Of a stretch of 64,000 bases of DNA, positions 9,005 to 16,891 are shown one piece after another (position 1 is the stretch's first letter; every line of letters starts with the position of its first letter). Both the position numbers and the translations under genes were made by a program. Under the pieces are notes generated by a model. The model was not told the DNA's origin and searched no databases. It worked only from the letters and a program-made list of their open reading frames with translations. Source of the DNA: Streptantibioticus_A sp037034305 (GTDB lineage: Bacteria; Actinomycetota; Actinomycetes; Streptomycetales; Streptomycetaceae); assembly GCA_037034305.1 (NCBI GenBank), contig JBAGJY010000023.1, forward strand, positions 43,607-107,606. Reading direction: 5' to 3'.

Positions 9005-9030
9005 CCGGCCGACCGGGGCCGGTCGGCCGG
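9005..9030. promoter_or_regulatory. Perfect palindrome in the rhomboid/ubiX divergent region
   Basis: CCGGCCGACCGG (9005-9016) and CCGGTCGGCCGG (9019-9030) form an exact 12-bp inverted repeat with a 2-base centre. TAGGCT, a likely -10 element, follows at 9032-9037 and the ubiX GTG is 6 bases further. Its position suggests an operator or transcript-end structure; no regulator is identified. Confidence 0.45.
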
Positions 9031-9043
9031 ATAGGCTCGCGGT

Positions 9044-9730
9044 GTGGAGCCGCGACACACCTCATCCCCACCCGACGACCGGCGACGTCCCTGGGTGGTC
9101 GGCGTATCCGGGGCGTCCGGCACCCCGTTCGCGGCGGCCGTCGTCCGGGCACTGCTGCACGCCGGAGAGGCCGTCGACCTGGTGGTCAGCCGGGCCGCCC
9201 GGTTGACGGTGCTGGACGAGACCGGCGGCCCGTTCCGGGACGCCCACTGGCGCGAGGACCTCGCCCGGTGGCTGGCGCGCGGCGCGGACGGCACGCCCGA
9301 CGCGTACGACGTCGACCTCGGCGCCGTGCGCTGCTGGCCCGCGGGCGACCTGGCGGCCGGGCCCTCCTCCGGCTCGTACCCGACGAAGGGCATGCTGATC
9401 GTTCCGGCGAGCACGGCGTGCGTGGCGGGGGTGGCGCTCGGGCTGTCGAAGGACCTGCTGCAGCGCGCGGCGAGCGTGACCCTCAAGGAGCGGCGGCCGC
9501 TGGTGGTCGTGGTGCGGGAGACTCCGCTGAGCGGTCCGACGCTCAGGCAACTCGTCGCCCTCGACGAGGCGGGCGCCGTGGTGCTGCCCGCCTCACCCGC
9601 CTTCTACGCCGGTGCCGTCAGCGCCCAGGACCTGGTGGACTTCGTGGCCGGGCGGACCCTTGACGCGGTCGGTGTGCCGCACAAGCTGTACCGCGCGTGG
9701 ACCGGCGAGCTGGGCGGTGGCCGGGAGTGA
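9044..9730 (+). CDS. ubiX: UbiX-family flavin prenyltransferase
   Basis: 228 residues. The motif WVVGVSGASGTPFAAAVVRAL (first 20 or so of the core, near residue 17) is the FMN-binding start of UbiX proteins; PSSGSYPTKGMLIVPAS and ERRPLVVVVRETPLS are further signatures. UbiX attaches a dimethylallyl group to FMN to make the prFMN cofactor that UbiD needs, so it supports the decarboxylase at 5812. An insertion of about 25 residues after the first helices (the LARWLARGADG region) is seen in actinobacterial members. GTG 9044 has no ribosome binding site; the TAGGCT 6 bases upstream suggests a leaderless message. Confidence 0.9.
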   Translation: MEPRHTSSPPDDRRRPWVVGVSGASGTPFAAAVVRALLHAGEAVDLVVSRAARLTVLDETGGPFRDAHWREDLARWLARGADGTPDAYDVDLGAVRCWPAGDLAAGPSSGSYPTKGMLIVPASTACVAGVALGLSKDLLQRAASVTLKERRPLVVVVRETPLSGPTLRQLVALDEAGAVVLPASPAFYAGAVSAQDLVDFVAGRTLDAVGVPHKLYRAWTGELGGGRE

Positions 9731-9932
9731 CGGCGGGGCCAGGCAGCTCCGTTGAGGACGACGGGCGGCAGTGACAGCGGTGTGAAGCGGCTCCGTCGAG
9801 GGCGGTGGCCGGTGAAGGGCGGGCGGACGCCGAGGGCGCAGGCCGGGTCCTGGCGTCGGGTTCCCCGCCCTGCGTGCCTTAGATTCAATCCGTAAGCGCG
9901 GGACCAAAGTAGGAATGGAAGGCTCCAGGTAC

Positions 9933-10388
9933 ATGGACGCGGTGGACAGGCAGCTCATCCAGGCCCTGCGTGAGAACGGCAGGGCGTCCTATGCCGAGCT
10001 GGGCAGGCTCGTGGGGCTGTCCGGCCCCAGCGTCACCGACCGCATCAACCGCCTTGAGCAGGCCGGGGTCATCACCGGCTACCGCGCCACCGTGGCCCCC
10101 GCCGCGCTGGGCCTGGGCGCCACCGCGCTGGTCGGGATCCAGCTCAGCGACGCCGCCGACCACGAGGACGTGGCGCGCCGGATGCAGGACCTGGACGAGA
10201 TCGAGGACTGCTGGTTCATCGCGGGCGACGACTCGTTCATGCTCAAGGTCCGGGTGCCCGACGTGGACGGCCTCGAACACACCATCCGGCGGCTGTCCGG
10301 CATCCGCGGCGTGGCCCGTACCCGGACCACCGTGGTGCTCTCCACCAAGTGGGAGAACCGGGTCGGTGAACTGCCCGACGACGTCTGA
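9933..10388 (+). CDS. Lrp/AsnC-family transcriptional regulator
   Basis: 151 residues from ATG 9933 (GGAAGG 10 bases upstream); an in-frame ATG at 9915 would add six residues. An N-terminal helix-turn-helix (LGRLVGLSGPSVTDRINRLEQAGVI region, residues 25-50) is followed by the RAM ligand-binding domain (GDDSFMLKVRVPDVDGLE). Family members respond to amino acids or related effectors as octamers. A likely -10, TAGATT, is at 9880-9885. It stands between ubiX and mqnE, as in S. coelicolor, but whether it controls menaquinone genes is only a guess. Confidence 0.9.
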   Translation: MDAVDRQLIQALRENGRASYAELGRLVGLSGPSVTDRINRLEQAGVITGYRATVAPAALGLGATALVGIQLSDAADHEDVARRMQDLDEIEDCWFIAGDDSFMLKVRVPDVDGLEHTIRRLSGIRGVARTRTTVVLSTKWENRVGELPDDV

Positions 10389-10460
10389 CCAGGCCCGCCC
10401 TGTCAGCACCGGCGGGGCAGGGGCGTAGTCTCGATCGGGTCTAGGTGAGAAGGAGGCGGC

Positions 10461-11624
10461 ATGGACGCTGGGCTCAAGCGTGAGCTGGAGGAGAAGGTCT
10501 ACGCGGGAGAGCGGCTGACCCGCGAGGACGGGATCGCCCTCTACGAGTCCGACGACCTCGCCTGGCTCGGCGGTCTCGCGCACCACGTGCGGACGCGGAA
10601 GAACGGCGACGTCGTCCACTTCAACGTCAACCGCCACCTGAACATGACGAACGTGTGCACCGCCTCCTGCGCGTACTGCTCGTTCCAGCGCAAGCCGGGC
10701 GAGAAGGACGCGTACACCATGCGCATCGAGGAGGCCGTCCGGCTCGCCAAGGCGATGGAGGGTGAGAACCTCACGGAGCTGCACATCGTCAACGGCCTGC
10801 ACCCCACGCTCCCTTGGCGCTACTACCCGCGCTCGCTGCGGGCGCTGAAGGAGGCGCTGCCGCAGGTCGGCCTGAAGGCCTTCACCGCCACCGAGATCCA
10901 CCACTTCGAGACGATCTCCGGAATGGACGCCTCGGAGATCCTCGACGAGCTGATCGACGCCGGTCTGGAATCGCTGACCGGCGGCGGCGCCGAGATCTTC
11001 GACTGGGAGGTCCGGCAGCACATCGTGGACCACCGCACCCACTGGGAGGACTGGTCCCGCATCCACCGGCTGGCGCACTCCAAGGGCCTGAAGACGCCGA
11101 GCACCATGCTCTACGGCCACATCGAGGAGCCGCGGCACCGCGTCGACCACGTGCTGCGGCTGCGTGAGCTGCAGGACGAGACCGGTGGCTTCCAGGTCTT
11201 CATCCCGCTGCGGTACCAGCACGACTTCGTGGACATGAAGGACGGCAAGGTCCGCAACCGCCTCCAGGCCCGCACCACGATGGCCTCCGGCGCCGAGGCG
11301 CTGAAGACCTTCGCGGTCTCCCGGCTGCTGTTCGACAACGTGCCGCACGTCAAGGTGTTCTGGGTGATGCACGGTCTGGCCACCGCCCAACTCGCCCTGA
11401 ACCACGGCGCGGACGACATGGACGGCTCGGTGGTCGAGTACAAGATCACGCATGACGCGGACGACTTCGGCACCCCGAACAAGCTGACCCGAGAGGACCT
11501 GCTGGACCTGATCCGCGACGCGGGCTTCCGCCCGGTCGAGCGCAACACCCGGTACGAGATCATCCGCGAGTACCCGGGTCCGGACGCCGACCGCCGGGAG
11601 ACCCCGCAGCCCATGCGGGTGTGA
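10461..11624 (+). CDS. mqnE: Aminofutalosine synthase MqnE
   Basis: 387 residues. A radical-SAM CxxxCxxC motif is present as CTASCAYC near residues 67-74, followed by the family sequence SFQRKPGEKDAYTM. MqnE joins the product of MqnA to S-adenosylmethionine to form 6-amino-6-deoxyfutalosine, the second step of the futalosine route to menaquinone. A strong ribosome binding site AAGGAGG (10450-10456) precedes ATG 10461. It is paralogous to MqnC at 18955, with shared blocks such as RLLFDNVPHVK and ALNHGADD versus RLFLDNVAHIQ and SLHYGADD. Confidence 0.95.
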   Translation: MDAGLKRELEEKVYAGERLTREDGIALYESDDLAWLGGLAHHVRTRKNGDVVHFNVNRHLNMTNVCTASCAYCSFQRKPGEKDAYTMRIEEAVRLAKAMEGENLTELHIVNGLHPTLPWRYYPRSLRALKEALPQVGLKAFTATEIHHFETISGMDASEILDELIDAGLESLTGGGAEIFDWEVRQHIVDHRTHWEDWSRIHRLAHSKGLKTPSTMLYGHIEEPRHRVDHVLRLRELQDETGGFQVFIPLRYQHDFVDMKDGKVRNRLQARTTMASGAEALKTFAVSRLLFDNVPHVKVFWVMHGLATAQLALNHGADDMDGSVVEYKITHDADDFGTPNKLTREDLLDLIRDAGFRPVERNTRYEIIREYPGPDADRRETPQPMRV

Positions 11625-11709
11625 GGTCGCCCCCCGCGGTGATCGTCCGGAAGGCGTGTTTCACTGGTGGGGGTATGTACCGTACGGACGAGGAAAGAGT
11701 GGAAACGCC

Positions 11710-12027
11710 GTGAGCTGGAAGCCGAGCCCCATGCTCCGCTATACCGCGATGCGCCTTGGCCTGTTCGTGGCGAGCTTCGCCGTCATCTGGGGCCTCGTCT
11801 ATCTGCGCGTCCTCCCGGCCGGGCTCGGCAGCTCCAACCTGCTGTGGGTGCTGCTGCTCGCGATGGTCATCTCCGGGGCGCTCAGCTACGCGCTGCTGCG
11901 CAACGTGCGCGACCAGGCGTCCGTGCAGATCTCGGACCGGGTCGACCGTACCCGTAGGGCCTTCGACGCCAAGGCCGGTGACGAGGACGCGGCCGACGAC
12001 GCGGCCCGTAGCGCGCAGACCAGCTGA
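11710..12027 (+). CDS. DUF4229 small membrane protein
   Basis: About 105 residues from GTG 11710, behind AGGAAAGAG. Two hydrophobic helices (about residues 18-35 and 43-60) follow LRYTAMRLGLF, then an acidic Ala/Asp-rich tail. This matches the DUF4229 proteins that follow mqnE in streptomycetes. Function unknown; the conserved position suggests a link with respiration or quinones. Confidence 0.75.
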   Translation: MSWKPSPMLRYTAMRLGLFVASFAVIWGLVYLRVLPAGLGSSNLLWVLLLAMVISGALSYALLRNVRDQASVQISDRVDRTRRAFDAKAGDEDAADDAARSAQTS

Positions 12028-12082
12028 GCGGCGCCATGTGACGGCCGTCATGCGCTGTGCCGTGCGGCCGTAGGGTGTGGGC

Positions 12083-12688
12083 GTGATCGACCCCACCGCG
12101 GCGACGTGCGCCGCGTACGACGGCATCGCCGCGCGGTACGCGCGGCAGTGGAGTACACCCCCGGCGTGGCTGGACGCCGAGATGGAGCGGCTGGCCGGGC
12201 TGCTGCCCGCCGGGGCGCGGGTGGCGGACATCGGCTGCGGCCCCGGCCACCACACCCGGCTGCTGCGGGACCGCGGCTTCCAGGTCACCGGCTTCGACCT
12301 GTCGCGGGCGATGCTGTCCGCCGCCGGGGTGCCGGGGCTGGTGCGGGCCGACATGCGGGCGCTGCCGGTGGCGGCGGGGGCGCTGGACGCGGTGTGGTGC
12401 GTCGCCGCGCTGCTGCACGTGCCGCGGCCCGAAGTGCCCACTGTGCTACGGGAGTTCGGGCGGGTGCTGCGGGCAGGCGGCGAGCTGCTGCTCAGCGTCG
12501 CCGAGGGGGACGGCGAGGGATGGGACGAGCGGGCCTACGGGCCGTCGCACCCCCGCTGGTTCGTGCTGCACCGTTACGAGGCGCTGGCCGCGCTGCTGGA
12601 CGCCGCGGGGTTCGACGTGGTGGACCACGCGCGGGAGTCAACTCACCGCGAATGGTTGCGGATTCACGCCCGGCGCCGCCGAACGTGA
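12083..12688 (+). CDS. Class I SAM-dependent methyltransferase
   Basis: About 201 residues. Motif I is VADIGCGPGHHT near residue 48, then GFDLSRAML (motif II) and DAVWCVAALLHVPRPE (motif IV), the standard Rossmann methyltransferase order. The substrate cannot be inferred. The start may be GTG 12083 or 12077; TAGGGT at 12071-12076 lies exactly 6 bases before 12083, which favours a leaderless start there. Confidence 0.82.
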   Translation: MIDPTAATCAAYDGIAARYARQWSTPPAWLDAEMERLAGLLPAGARVADIGCGPGHHTRLLRDRGFQVTGFDLSRAMLSAAGVPGLVRADMRALPVAAGALDAVWCVAALLHVPRPEVPTVLREFGRVLRAGGELLLSVAEGDGEGWDERAYGPSHPRWFVLHRYEALAALLDAAGFDVVDHARESTHREWLRIHARRRRT

Positions 12689-12692
12689 CGGT

Positions 12693-12719
12693 GCCCCTGC
12701 CGTGGTCCGCGGCAGGGGC
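12693..12719. terminator. Convergent terminator hairpin
   Basis: GCCCCTGCCG (12693-12702) pairs exactly with CGGCAGGGGC (12710-12719), a 10-bp stem with a 7-base loop. It sits between the methyltransferase and the SH3-protein gene, which face each other. Confidence 0.7.
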
Positions 12720-12736
12720 GCATCCGTCAGCGTGCG

Positions 12737-13321
12737 TCAGTCGGCGTGGTGGATGCGGGCGCGGTGGGTGACGGTGGAGTTCTGCGCGGTGGCGCTGGGC
12801 ATCGCGCTGGGCGAGGCCTGCTGTGCCGGGGCGCCGGCCACGTTGCCCGGCAGGATGCTGGGGCTCTGGCTGGGCGTGGCCTGCGGGCGCCTGCCGGGCA
12901 TCGGCAGGGACGGGTGGTGGCCGGGGCGCATGTGGGTGTGGCCCGGAAGGCTGGGCAGCGTGGTGATGTTGCGGCACCAGCGCGGGATGCGGCCCACGTT
13001 CTTCACGTAGCTGGCGCTGACCCACTCGCGCTGGCGGGTGTCCAGCTTGTACCAGATCGCGTTGCCACGGACCCGCTGGCCGCGGACCTTGCAGAGGATG
13101 CGGACGACCCGGCCGCTGTTCAGGTGGCCGACGGCCTTGAACCGGGTGCTCGGCCCGCTTCTGATCACCACGCTGCGCCGGGCGACCACACGGCCCTTGG
13201 CGTCGGGCATGAGCATCGTGTGGTGGCCGCGGCCGACCGGCATGCCGGTGTCGGCCTGGGCGGGAACGGCGGGTACACACAGGAGTCCGACGACTCCGAT
13301 TGCTACGGCGAGGCGGCGCAT
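12737..13321 (-). CDS. Secreted bacterial SH3-domain protein
   Basis: 194 residues. A signal peptide (MRRLAVAIGVVGLL, cleavage near AQA-D residue 23) is followed by an SH3-like segment at about 45-105 with the typical VVIRSGPSTRFKAVGHLNSG start and IWYKL..REWVSASYV end. The C-terminal 80 residues are Pro/Ser/His-rich and disordered. Such domains often bind cell-wall peptides. Two cysteines (ILCK and RWCRN) may form a disulphide. Confidence 0.75.
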   Translation of the reverse strand: MRRLAVAIGVVGLLCVPAVPAQADTGMPVGRGHHTMLMPDAKGRVVARRSVVIRSGPSTRFKAVGHLNSGRVVRILCKVRGQRVRGNAIWYKLDTRQREWVSASYVKNVGRIPRWCRNITTLPSLPGHTHMRPGHHPSLPMPGRRPQATPSQSPSILPGNVAGAPAQQASPSAMPSATAQNSTVTHRARIHHAD

Positions 13322-13623
13322 AGGGACCTCTGTTCTCGTGCGTGAGCGTGCGCTCGTGTGCGAAGGGGTGCGCCCAGCATGCGCGGACCGGCCGTCGGAA
13401 ACCCTGAGGCGGCAGGGCGAGACACGGCCAATCCCCCGGACGGTGGTACGGGTTCACGCTCTTGCGTCATACGCCAGTCGGGGCGTCGAGGGCTTCGGGG
13501 CGGCGAACCGTCGGCCTCGTCCTCCGGCCGGTTCCACCCCGAGCCCAGCGGGCACTTCCCGCCCTCGCCGAAGCCGCGCCGGGCGGGCGTCGCGCGGCCG
13601 GTCGAGGCGCCGCGCGCCAACCG
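13322..13623. other. Non-coding stretch between the SH3-protein and lysR genes
   Basis: This interval contains the promoter side of the SH3-protein gene and the region downstream of the LysR gene. I see no convincing coding frame, terminator with a T-run, or repeat; short open frames here are Arg/Pro-rich shadows. Confidence 0.5.
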
Positions 13624-14517
13624 TCACACTGGCGCGGCACCGTGGGCGCGGCGGGCGGCGAACTCCCGGAACCGGCGGCCCGCCGCGCTGCCGGTCCGGC
13701 CCTGGTGCCAGGCCAGACCGATGGTGCGGTACGCGTCCTGGTCGGCGATCGGCACCAGCCGGATCCCGGCGGGCGCGGGGCCGCCGTCGCCCGCCGGGAC
13801 CACGGCGACGCCGAGCCCGGCGGCCACCAGGCCGTTGATGGTGGAGACCTCGGCGCACTCGGACACCACGTCGGGGGTCATCCCGGCCCGGTGGAACAGC
13901 TGGCAGGTGATCTGCCGCAGCCCCAGCGCCGGGCGCATGATGATGAACCGCTCGTCCGTCAGCTCGTCGAGCCGGACCAGGTCGCGGTCGGCGAGCCGGT
14001 GGTCGGCGGGCACCGCCAGGGCCAACCGCTCGTCGCGCAGCGGCAGCCAGCCCAGCTGCGGATCGGACGGCCGCGGGCTGGTGAGCGCGGCCTCGGCGGT
14101 GCCGTCCCGCAGCAGTTCCAGCACGGCCCCGGCCGAGTCCTGGTGCAGGGTGAACCGCGCGCCGGGGCAGTCCCGCGCGTACGCGCCGAGCAGCCGGGGC
14201 ACCAGCCAGCCGCCGAGCGAGTGCACGAAGGCGAGGCTGAGCGTCTCTCGCGGCGGCGCGAGCAGGGTGGCGATGCGGTCCTGCGCGGCGTCCAGTTCGT
14301 CCAGTGCCCGCCGGGCGTGCCGCCGGAAGATCCGGCCGTGGTCGTTGAGCCGCAGCCGGTGCCGCTCGCGGTCGAACAGCGGGGCGCCGACCTGCCGTTC
14401 CAGCCGCAGCAGCGCACGCGACAGCGTCGGTTGGGCTATCCGCAGCCGCGCCGCCGCCTCGGTCACGTGCTCGGTCTCGGCGAGCGTGAGGAACCAGCGC
14501 AGTTCGTCGATGGTCAC
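13624..14517 (-). CDS. LysR-family transcriptional regulator
   Basis: 297 residues from GTG 14517. The frame is open further upstream but the LysR N-terminus begins with TIDELRWFLTLAETEHVTEAA, so the longer version is rejected. The helix-turn-helix (AARLRIAQPTLSRALLRLERQVGAPLF region) is at residues 20-45; the rest is the periplasmic-binding-fold effector domain with PADHRLADRDLVRLDEL. It is divergently paired with a small SnoaL-like gene 99 bp away, the usual LysR target arrangement. The effector is unknown. Confidence 0.9.
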   Translation of the reverse strand: MTIDELRWFLTLAETEHVTEAAARLRIAQPTLSRALLRLERQVGAPLFDRERHRLRLNDHGRIFRRHARRALDELDAAQDRIATLLAPPRETLSLAFVHSLGGWLVPRLLGAYARDCPGARFTLHQDSAGAVLELLRDGTAEAALTSPRPSDPQLGWLPLRDERLALAVPADHRLADRDLVRLDELTDERFIIMRPALGLRQITCQLFHRAGMTPDVVSECAEVSTINGLVAAGLGVAVVPAGDGGPAPAGIRLVPIADQDAYRTIGLAWHQGRTGSAAGRRFREFAARRAHGAAPV

Positions 14518-14544
14518 CCGGAGATTCTGCCTCTTCCCCGGGTT

Positions 14545-14559
14545 ATGCACAGGATGCAT
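14545..14559. promoter_or_regulatory. LysR-type operator (T-N11-A)
   Basis: ATGCACAGGATGCAT contains perfect 5-base arms ATGCA/TGCAT around a 5-base centre and fits T-N11-A. It lies in the 99-bp region between the divergent lysR and SnoaL-like genes, 28 bp from the LysR start. A related shorter element ATGC-N5-GCAT occurs at 14606-14618, overlapping the SnoaL start codon. Confidence 0.6.
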
Positions 14560-14616
14560 GAACTGGCGCCAAATCCGGTATTTCCCTTTTGCTGGACCGG
14601 TGTTGATGCTGGATGC

Positions 14617-15012
14617 ATGCTCACTTCTGAGGAGAAACTGGCACTGGCCACCGCGTTCCACACCGGCCTTGTCACCGCCGACTGGGAATTGATCCGTTCA
14701 CTGCTCACCGACGACGCCACCTGGACGCTGCCCGGCGACAACCGGATTTCCGGTCGGGTGGTCGGCGCGGACGCGGTGGTGGAACACGTCCGGCTGATCG
14801 CCGGATACGGCGTGAATTTCGAGTTCCAGCGCGCCCTGGTCAGCCGCGACAACCTGGCGCTGTCACTGCACAACACGGCGGAACGCGACGGTGTGCGGCT
14901 GGACGAATACCTGGCCACCGTGTGTTTCCTGCGGGACGGAAAGATCGCGGCGATCGAGACGTATCTGTCGGATGTCGAGGGGATGAACGCTTTCTTCGGC
15001 CGAGCGGACTGA
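14617..15012 (+). CDS. SnoaL/NTF2-like protein
   Basis: 131 residues from ATG 14617. The pattern LATAFHTGLVTADWELIRSLL followed by TDDATWTLPGDNRISGRVVGADAVV is typical of the SnoaL-like alpha+beta barrel fold, used by small cyclases, isomerases and hydrolases. No catalytic assignment is possible. It is divergent from and probably controlled by the LysR regulator at 13624. A longer upstream frame is the antisense of lysR and is not used. Confidence 0.82.
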   Translation: MLTSEEKLALATAFHTGLVTADWELIRSLLTDDATWTLPGDNRISGRVVGADAVVEHVRLIAGYGVNFEFQRALVSRDNLALSLHNTAERDGVRLDEYLATVCFLRDGKIAAIETYLSDVEGMNAFFGRAD

Positions 15013-15019
15013 GTGGTAC

Positions 15020-15050
15020 GGGAGTTCGGCGTTCGGTGCGCCGAACTCCC
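15020..15050. terminator. Convergent terminator hairpin
   Basis: GGGAGTTCGGCG (15020-15031) pairs exactly with CGCCGAACTCCC (15039-15050), a 12-bp stem with a 7-base loop between the SnoaL-like gene and the lipase gene, which converge. TTGCC follows on the plus strand. Confidence 0.75.
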
Positions 15051-15059
15051 TTGCCTCCT

Positions 15060-16229
15060 TCAGCAGTTGCCCTGGGCGGCCCGCCCCGCGAAGCGCTGGG
15101 CCAGCCAGTCCATGGCCAGCGGTGAACCGGCGACCGCCCCCTCGACATGCCCCAGCAGCGGCAGCTCCCGCCACCACACCGTGGCGCCCGCGGCGCACCA
15201 CTCGCGGCGCAGCCCGGCGGCCACCGAGTACGGGATCAGCTCGTCCGCGGTCGCCTGGTACAGGTAGACGGGCGCGTCGGGCGCGTGACCGCCGAGCCGG
15301 TCCGCGCGCAGCCGCCGCTGCCAGTCGGGCTGGTCCAGCGGATTGGTCACCGTGACCTCCGCGATCGTCCTGAACGCGCCCGCGACGGTGTCCTCGGCCA
15401 CGCACCGCGTCTTGTCCAGGTTGACGTAGTAACGGCCCCTGGCGTTCAGGTACTTGGCCAGGTCGAGCTGGGGGTAGGCGGTGTCGTGGCCGACCCCGGC
15501 CATCAGGATCAGCCCCGCGCCGACGTTGCCGTCGTTGTGGTCGGCGACCTTCAGCAGGTCGGCGGGTACGCCGCCCGCGGCGGTGCCCTGGACGGCCAGG
15601 TCCGGGGCGTAGTCGCGGTGCAGCTCGGCGGCCCAGGCGGCGGCCTGGCCGCCCTGCGAGTAGCCCATGATGCCGACCGGGCTGTCGGCGTCCAGGCCGG
15701 TGCCGGGCAGCCGCTCGGCCGCGCGGGCGGCGTCCAGTACCGCCTGGCCCTCGGCGCTGCCCACCGCGTAGGTCTCCACGCCCGGGTCGCCGACCAGTTC
15801 GTAGTCGGTGACCGCGACGGCCCAGCCGCGCAGCAGCGCCTGGTTGATCAGGTTGCCCTCGACGGTGGTGCCGGTGGGGAACCCGGTCGAGGGGGCGCAC
15901 TTCGCGGCCAGCCCCACCGTGCCGACGGCGTAGCTGACCAGCGGGCGCCGCCCGGTGCGGCCGTCGTCGGGGACCAGGACGGTGCCGGAGACGACGTTGG
16001 GCGCACCGGTGGCGCTGGTGGAGCGGTAGCGGATCGTCCAGGCCTTCGCGCTGGACGGGGTGAGCGGGTTCGGCAGGAATCTGGAGGGGCGGGCGCTGAC
16101 GATGTCGCCGGGGCGGTCGCCGGTGGCGGCGGCGGCGGTCGCGGTGGACGGCGGCAGGACGGCGGTCAGCGCGAGTGCGGTGAGTGCGGCGAGGACGGCG
16201 CGCCGGGCGCGCGAGGTCGTGGGGGTCAT
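15060..16229 (-). CDS. Secreted lipase (alpha/beta hydrolase, secretory lipase family)
   Basis: 389 residues with a Sec signal peptide (residues 1-34, ending ATAAAA). The nucleophile elbow is GYSQGG near residue 190; the acid is likely in ATADELIPY near 330 and the histidine in LLGHVEGAV near 363. Six or so family features (YAVGTVGLAAKCAPS, GWAVAVTDYELVGDP) match the secretory lipase family PF03583, which hydrolyses acylglycerols outside the cell. Cysteines near 111, 286, 348 and 389 may form disulphides. Confidence 0.85.
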   Translation of the reverse strand: MTPTTSRARRAVLAALTALALTAVLPPSTATAAAATGDRPGDIVSARPSRFLPNPLTPSSAKAWTIRYRSTSATGAPNVVSGTVLVPDDGRTGRRPLVSYAVGTVGLAAKCAPSTGFPTGTTVEGNLINQALLRGWAVAVTDYELVGDPGVETYAVGSAEGQAVLDAARAAERLPGTGLDADSPVGIMGYSQGGQAAAWAAELHRDYAPDLAVQGTAAGGVPADLLKVADHNDGNVGAGLILMAGVGHDTAYPQLDLAKYLNARGRYYVNLDKTRCVAEDTVAGAFRTIAEVTVTNPLDQPDWQRRLRADRLGGHAPDAPVYLYQATADELIPYSVAAGLRREWCAAGATVWWRELPLLGHVEGAVAGSPLAMDWLAQRFAGRAAQGNC

Positions 16230-16351
16230 GGCGGCGGCTCTCCCAACTGCCCTGGGTGAGGTACGGGTTCGCCCGCGCTCCCGGATTTTCCCGGTCGCCG
16301 CCCGAGACCGCCAGACGCGTGCGGGAGGAGACCCGCGCGCCCGGAAAAGGC

Positions 16352-16380
16352 AGGAGCCCCGCGCGGTGCGCGGGGCTCCT
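16352..16380 (-). terminator. Intrinsic terminator of cspA
   Basis: AGGAGCCCCGCGC (16352-16364) and GCGCGGGGCTCCT (16368-16380) form a 13-bp perfect stem with a 3-base loop 24 bp after the cspA stop. On the minus strand it is followed by GCCTTTTCC, giving a short U-tract. Confidence 0.85.
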
Positions 16381-16404
16381 TGGGTACTGCGTATCGGGAC
16401 GCGA

Positions 16405-16608
16405 TTACGCCGGGGTGACGTTCTCGGCCTGCGGGCCCTTGGGGCCCTGCGTGACGTCGAAGGTCACGGTCTGGTTCTCCTCAAGGGAGCGGAAACCAGT
16501 GGCGTTGATCGCGGAGTAGTGAACGAAGACGTCGGGGCCACCGCCGTCCTGGGCGATGAAGCCGAAGCCCTTTTCAGCGTTGAACCACTTCACGGTTCCG
16601 GTAGCCAT
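16405..16608 (-). CDS. Cold-shock protein (CspA family)
   Basis: 67 residues, the family length, with RNP1 KGFGFI and RNP2 VFVHYSAI. It binds single-stranded nucleic acid as an RNA chaperone. ATG 16608 is preceded by a strong AAGGAGG. The frame is open upstream but the conserved MATGTVKWFNAEKGFGF start fixes the N-terminus. It has a leader with a terminator-like hairpin about 66 bases before the start. Confidence 0.95.
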   Translation of the reverse strand: MATGTVKWFNAEKGFGFIAQDGGGPDVFVHYSAINATGFRSLEENQTVTFDVTQGPKGPQAENVTPA

Positions 16609-16670
16609 AAAGCCCTCCTTGGGCCAAGGGTCGCCCTGCTCCAGAACCTGCAAAGAAGTCTGAAAACTAC

Positions 16671-16702
16671 AAAAGCCTGCGGCGTCACATGCTCCGCAGG
16701 CT
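16671..16702 (-). promoter_or_regulatory. Terminator-like hairpin in the cspA leader
   Basis: Reading the minus strand, AGCCTGCGG (16702-16694) pairs exactly with CCGCAGGCT (16682-16674), a 9-bp stem with an 11-base loop, followed at once by TTTT and then GTAGTTTT. This is an intrinsic-terminator shape upstream of the cold-shock coding region. It could attenuate cspA or end an upstream transcript. Confidence 0.5.
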
Positions 16703-16891
16703 CTGTACTGCAAGGGAAACCAAACTGCAACTTGCGTTGAGCGTAGCACGGGGCAACTGAACCCGGGAAGAGGTCGAAGATCTCCGCCTCCGGCGTGTCA
16801 CGTCGCCCTGGCGCCGCCCAAAACCGCCCGAGCGCCCGCTTCCGTACCGCCCCCCGGCAAGATCGGCGGGGGCCACGGCTAGCCTCCTGAT

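Noticed and set aside
13303..13620. Open frame between the SH3-protein and lysR genes
   Set aside because: Arg/Pro/Gly-rich, no ribosome binding site or recognisable domain, and it overlaps the SH3-protein gene start.
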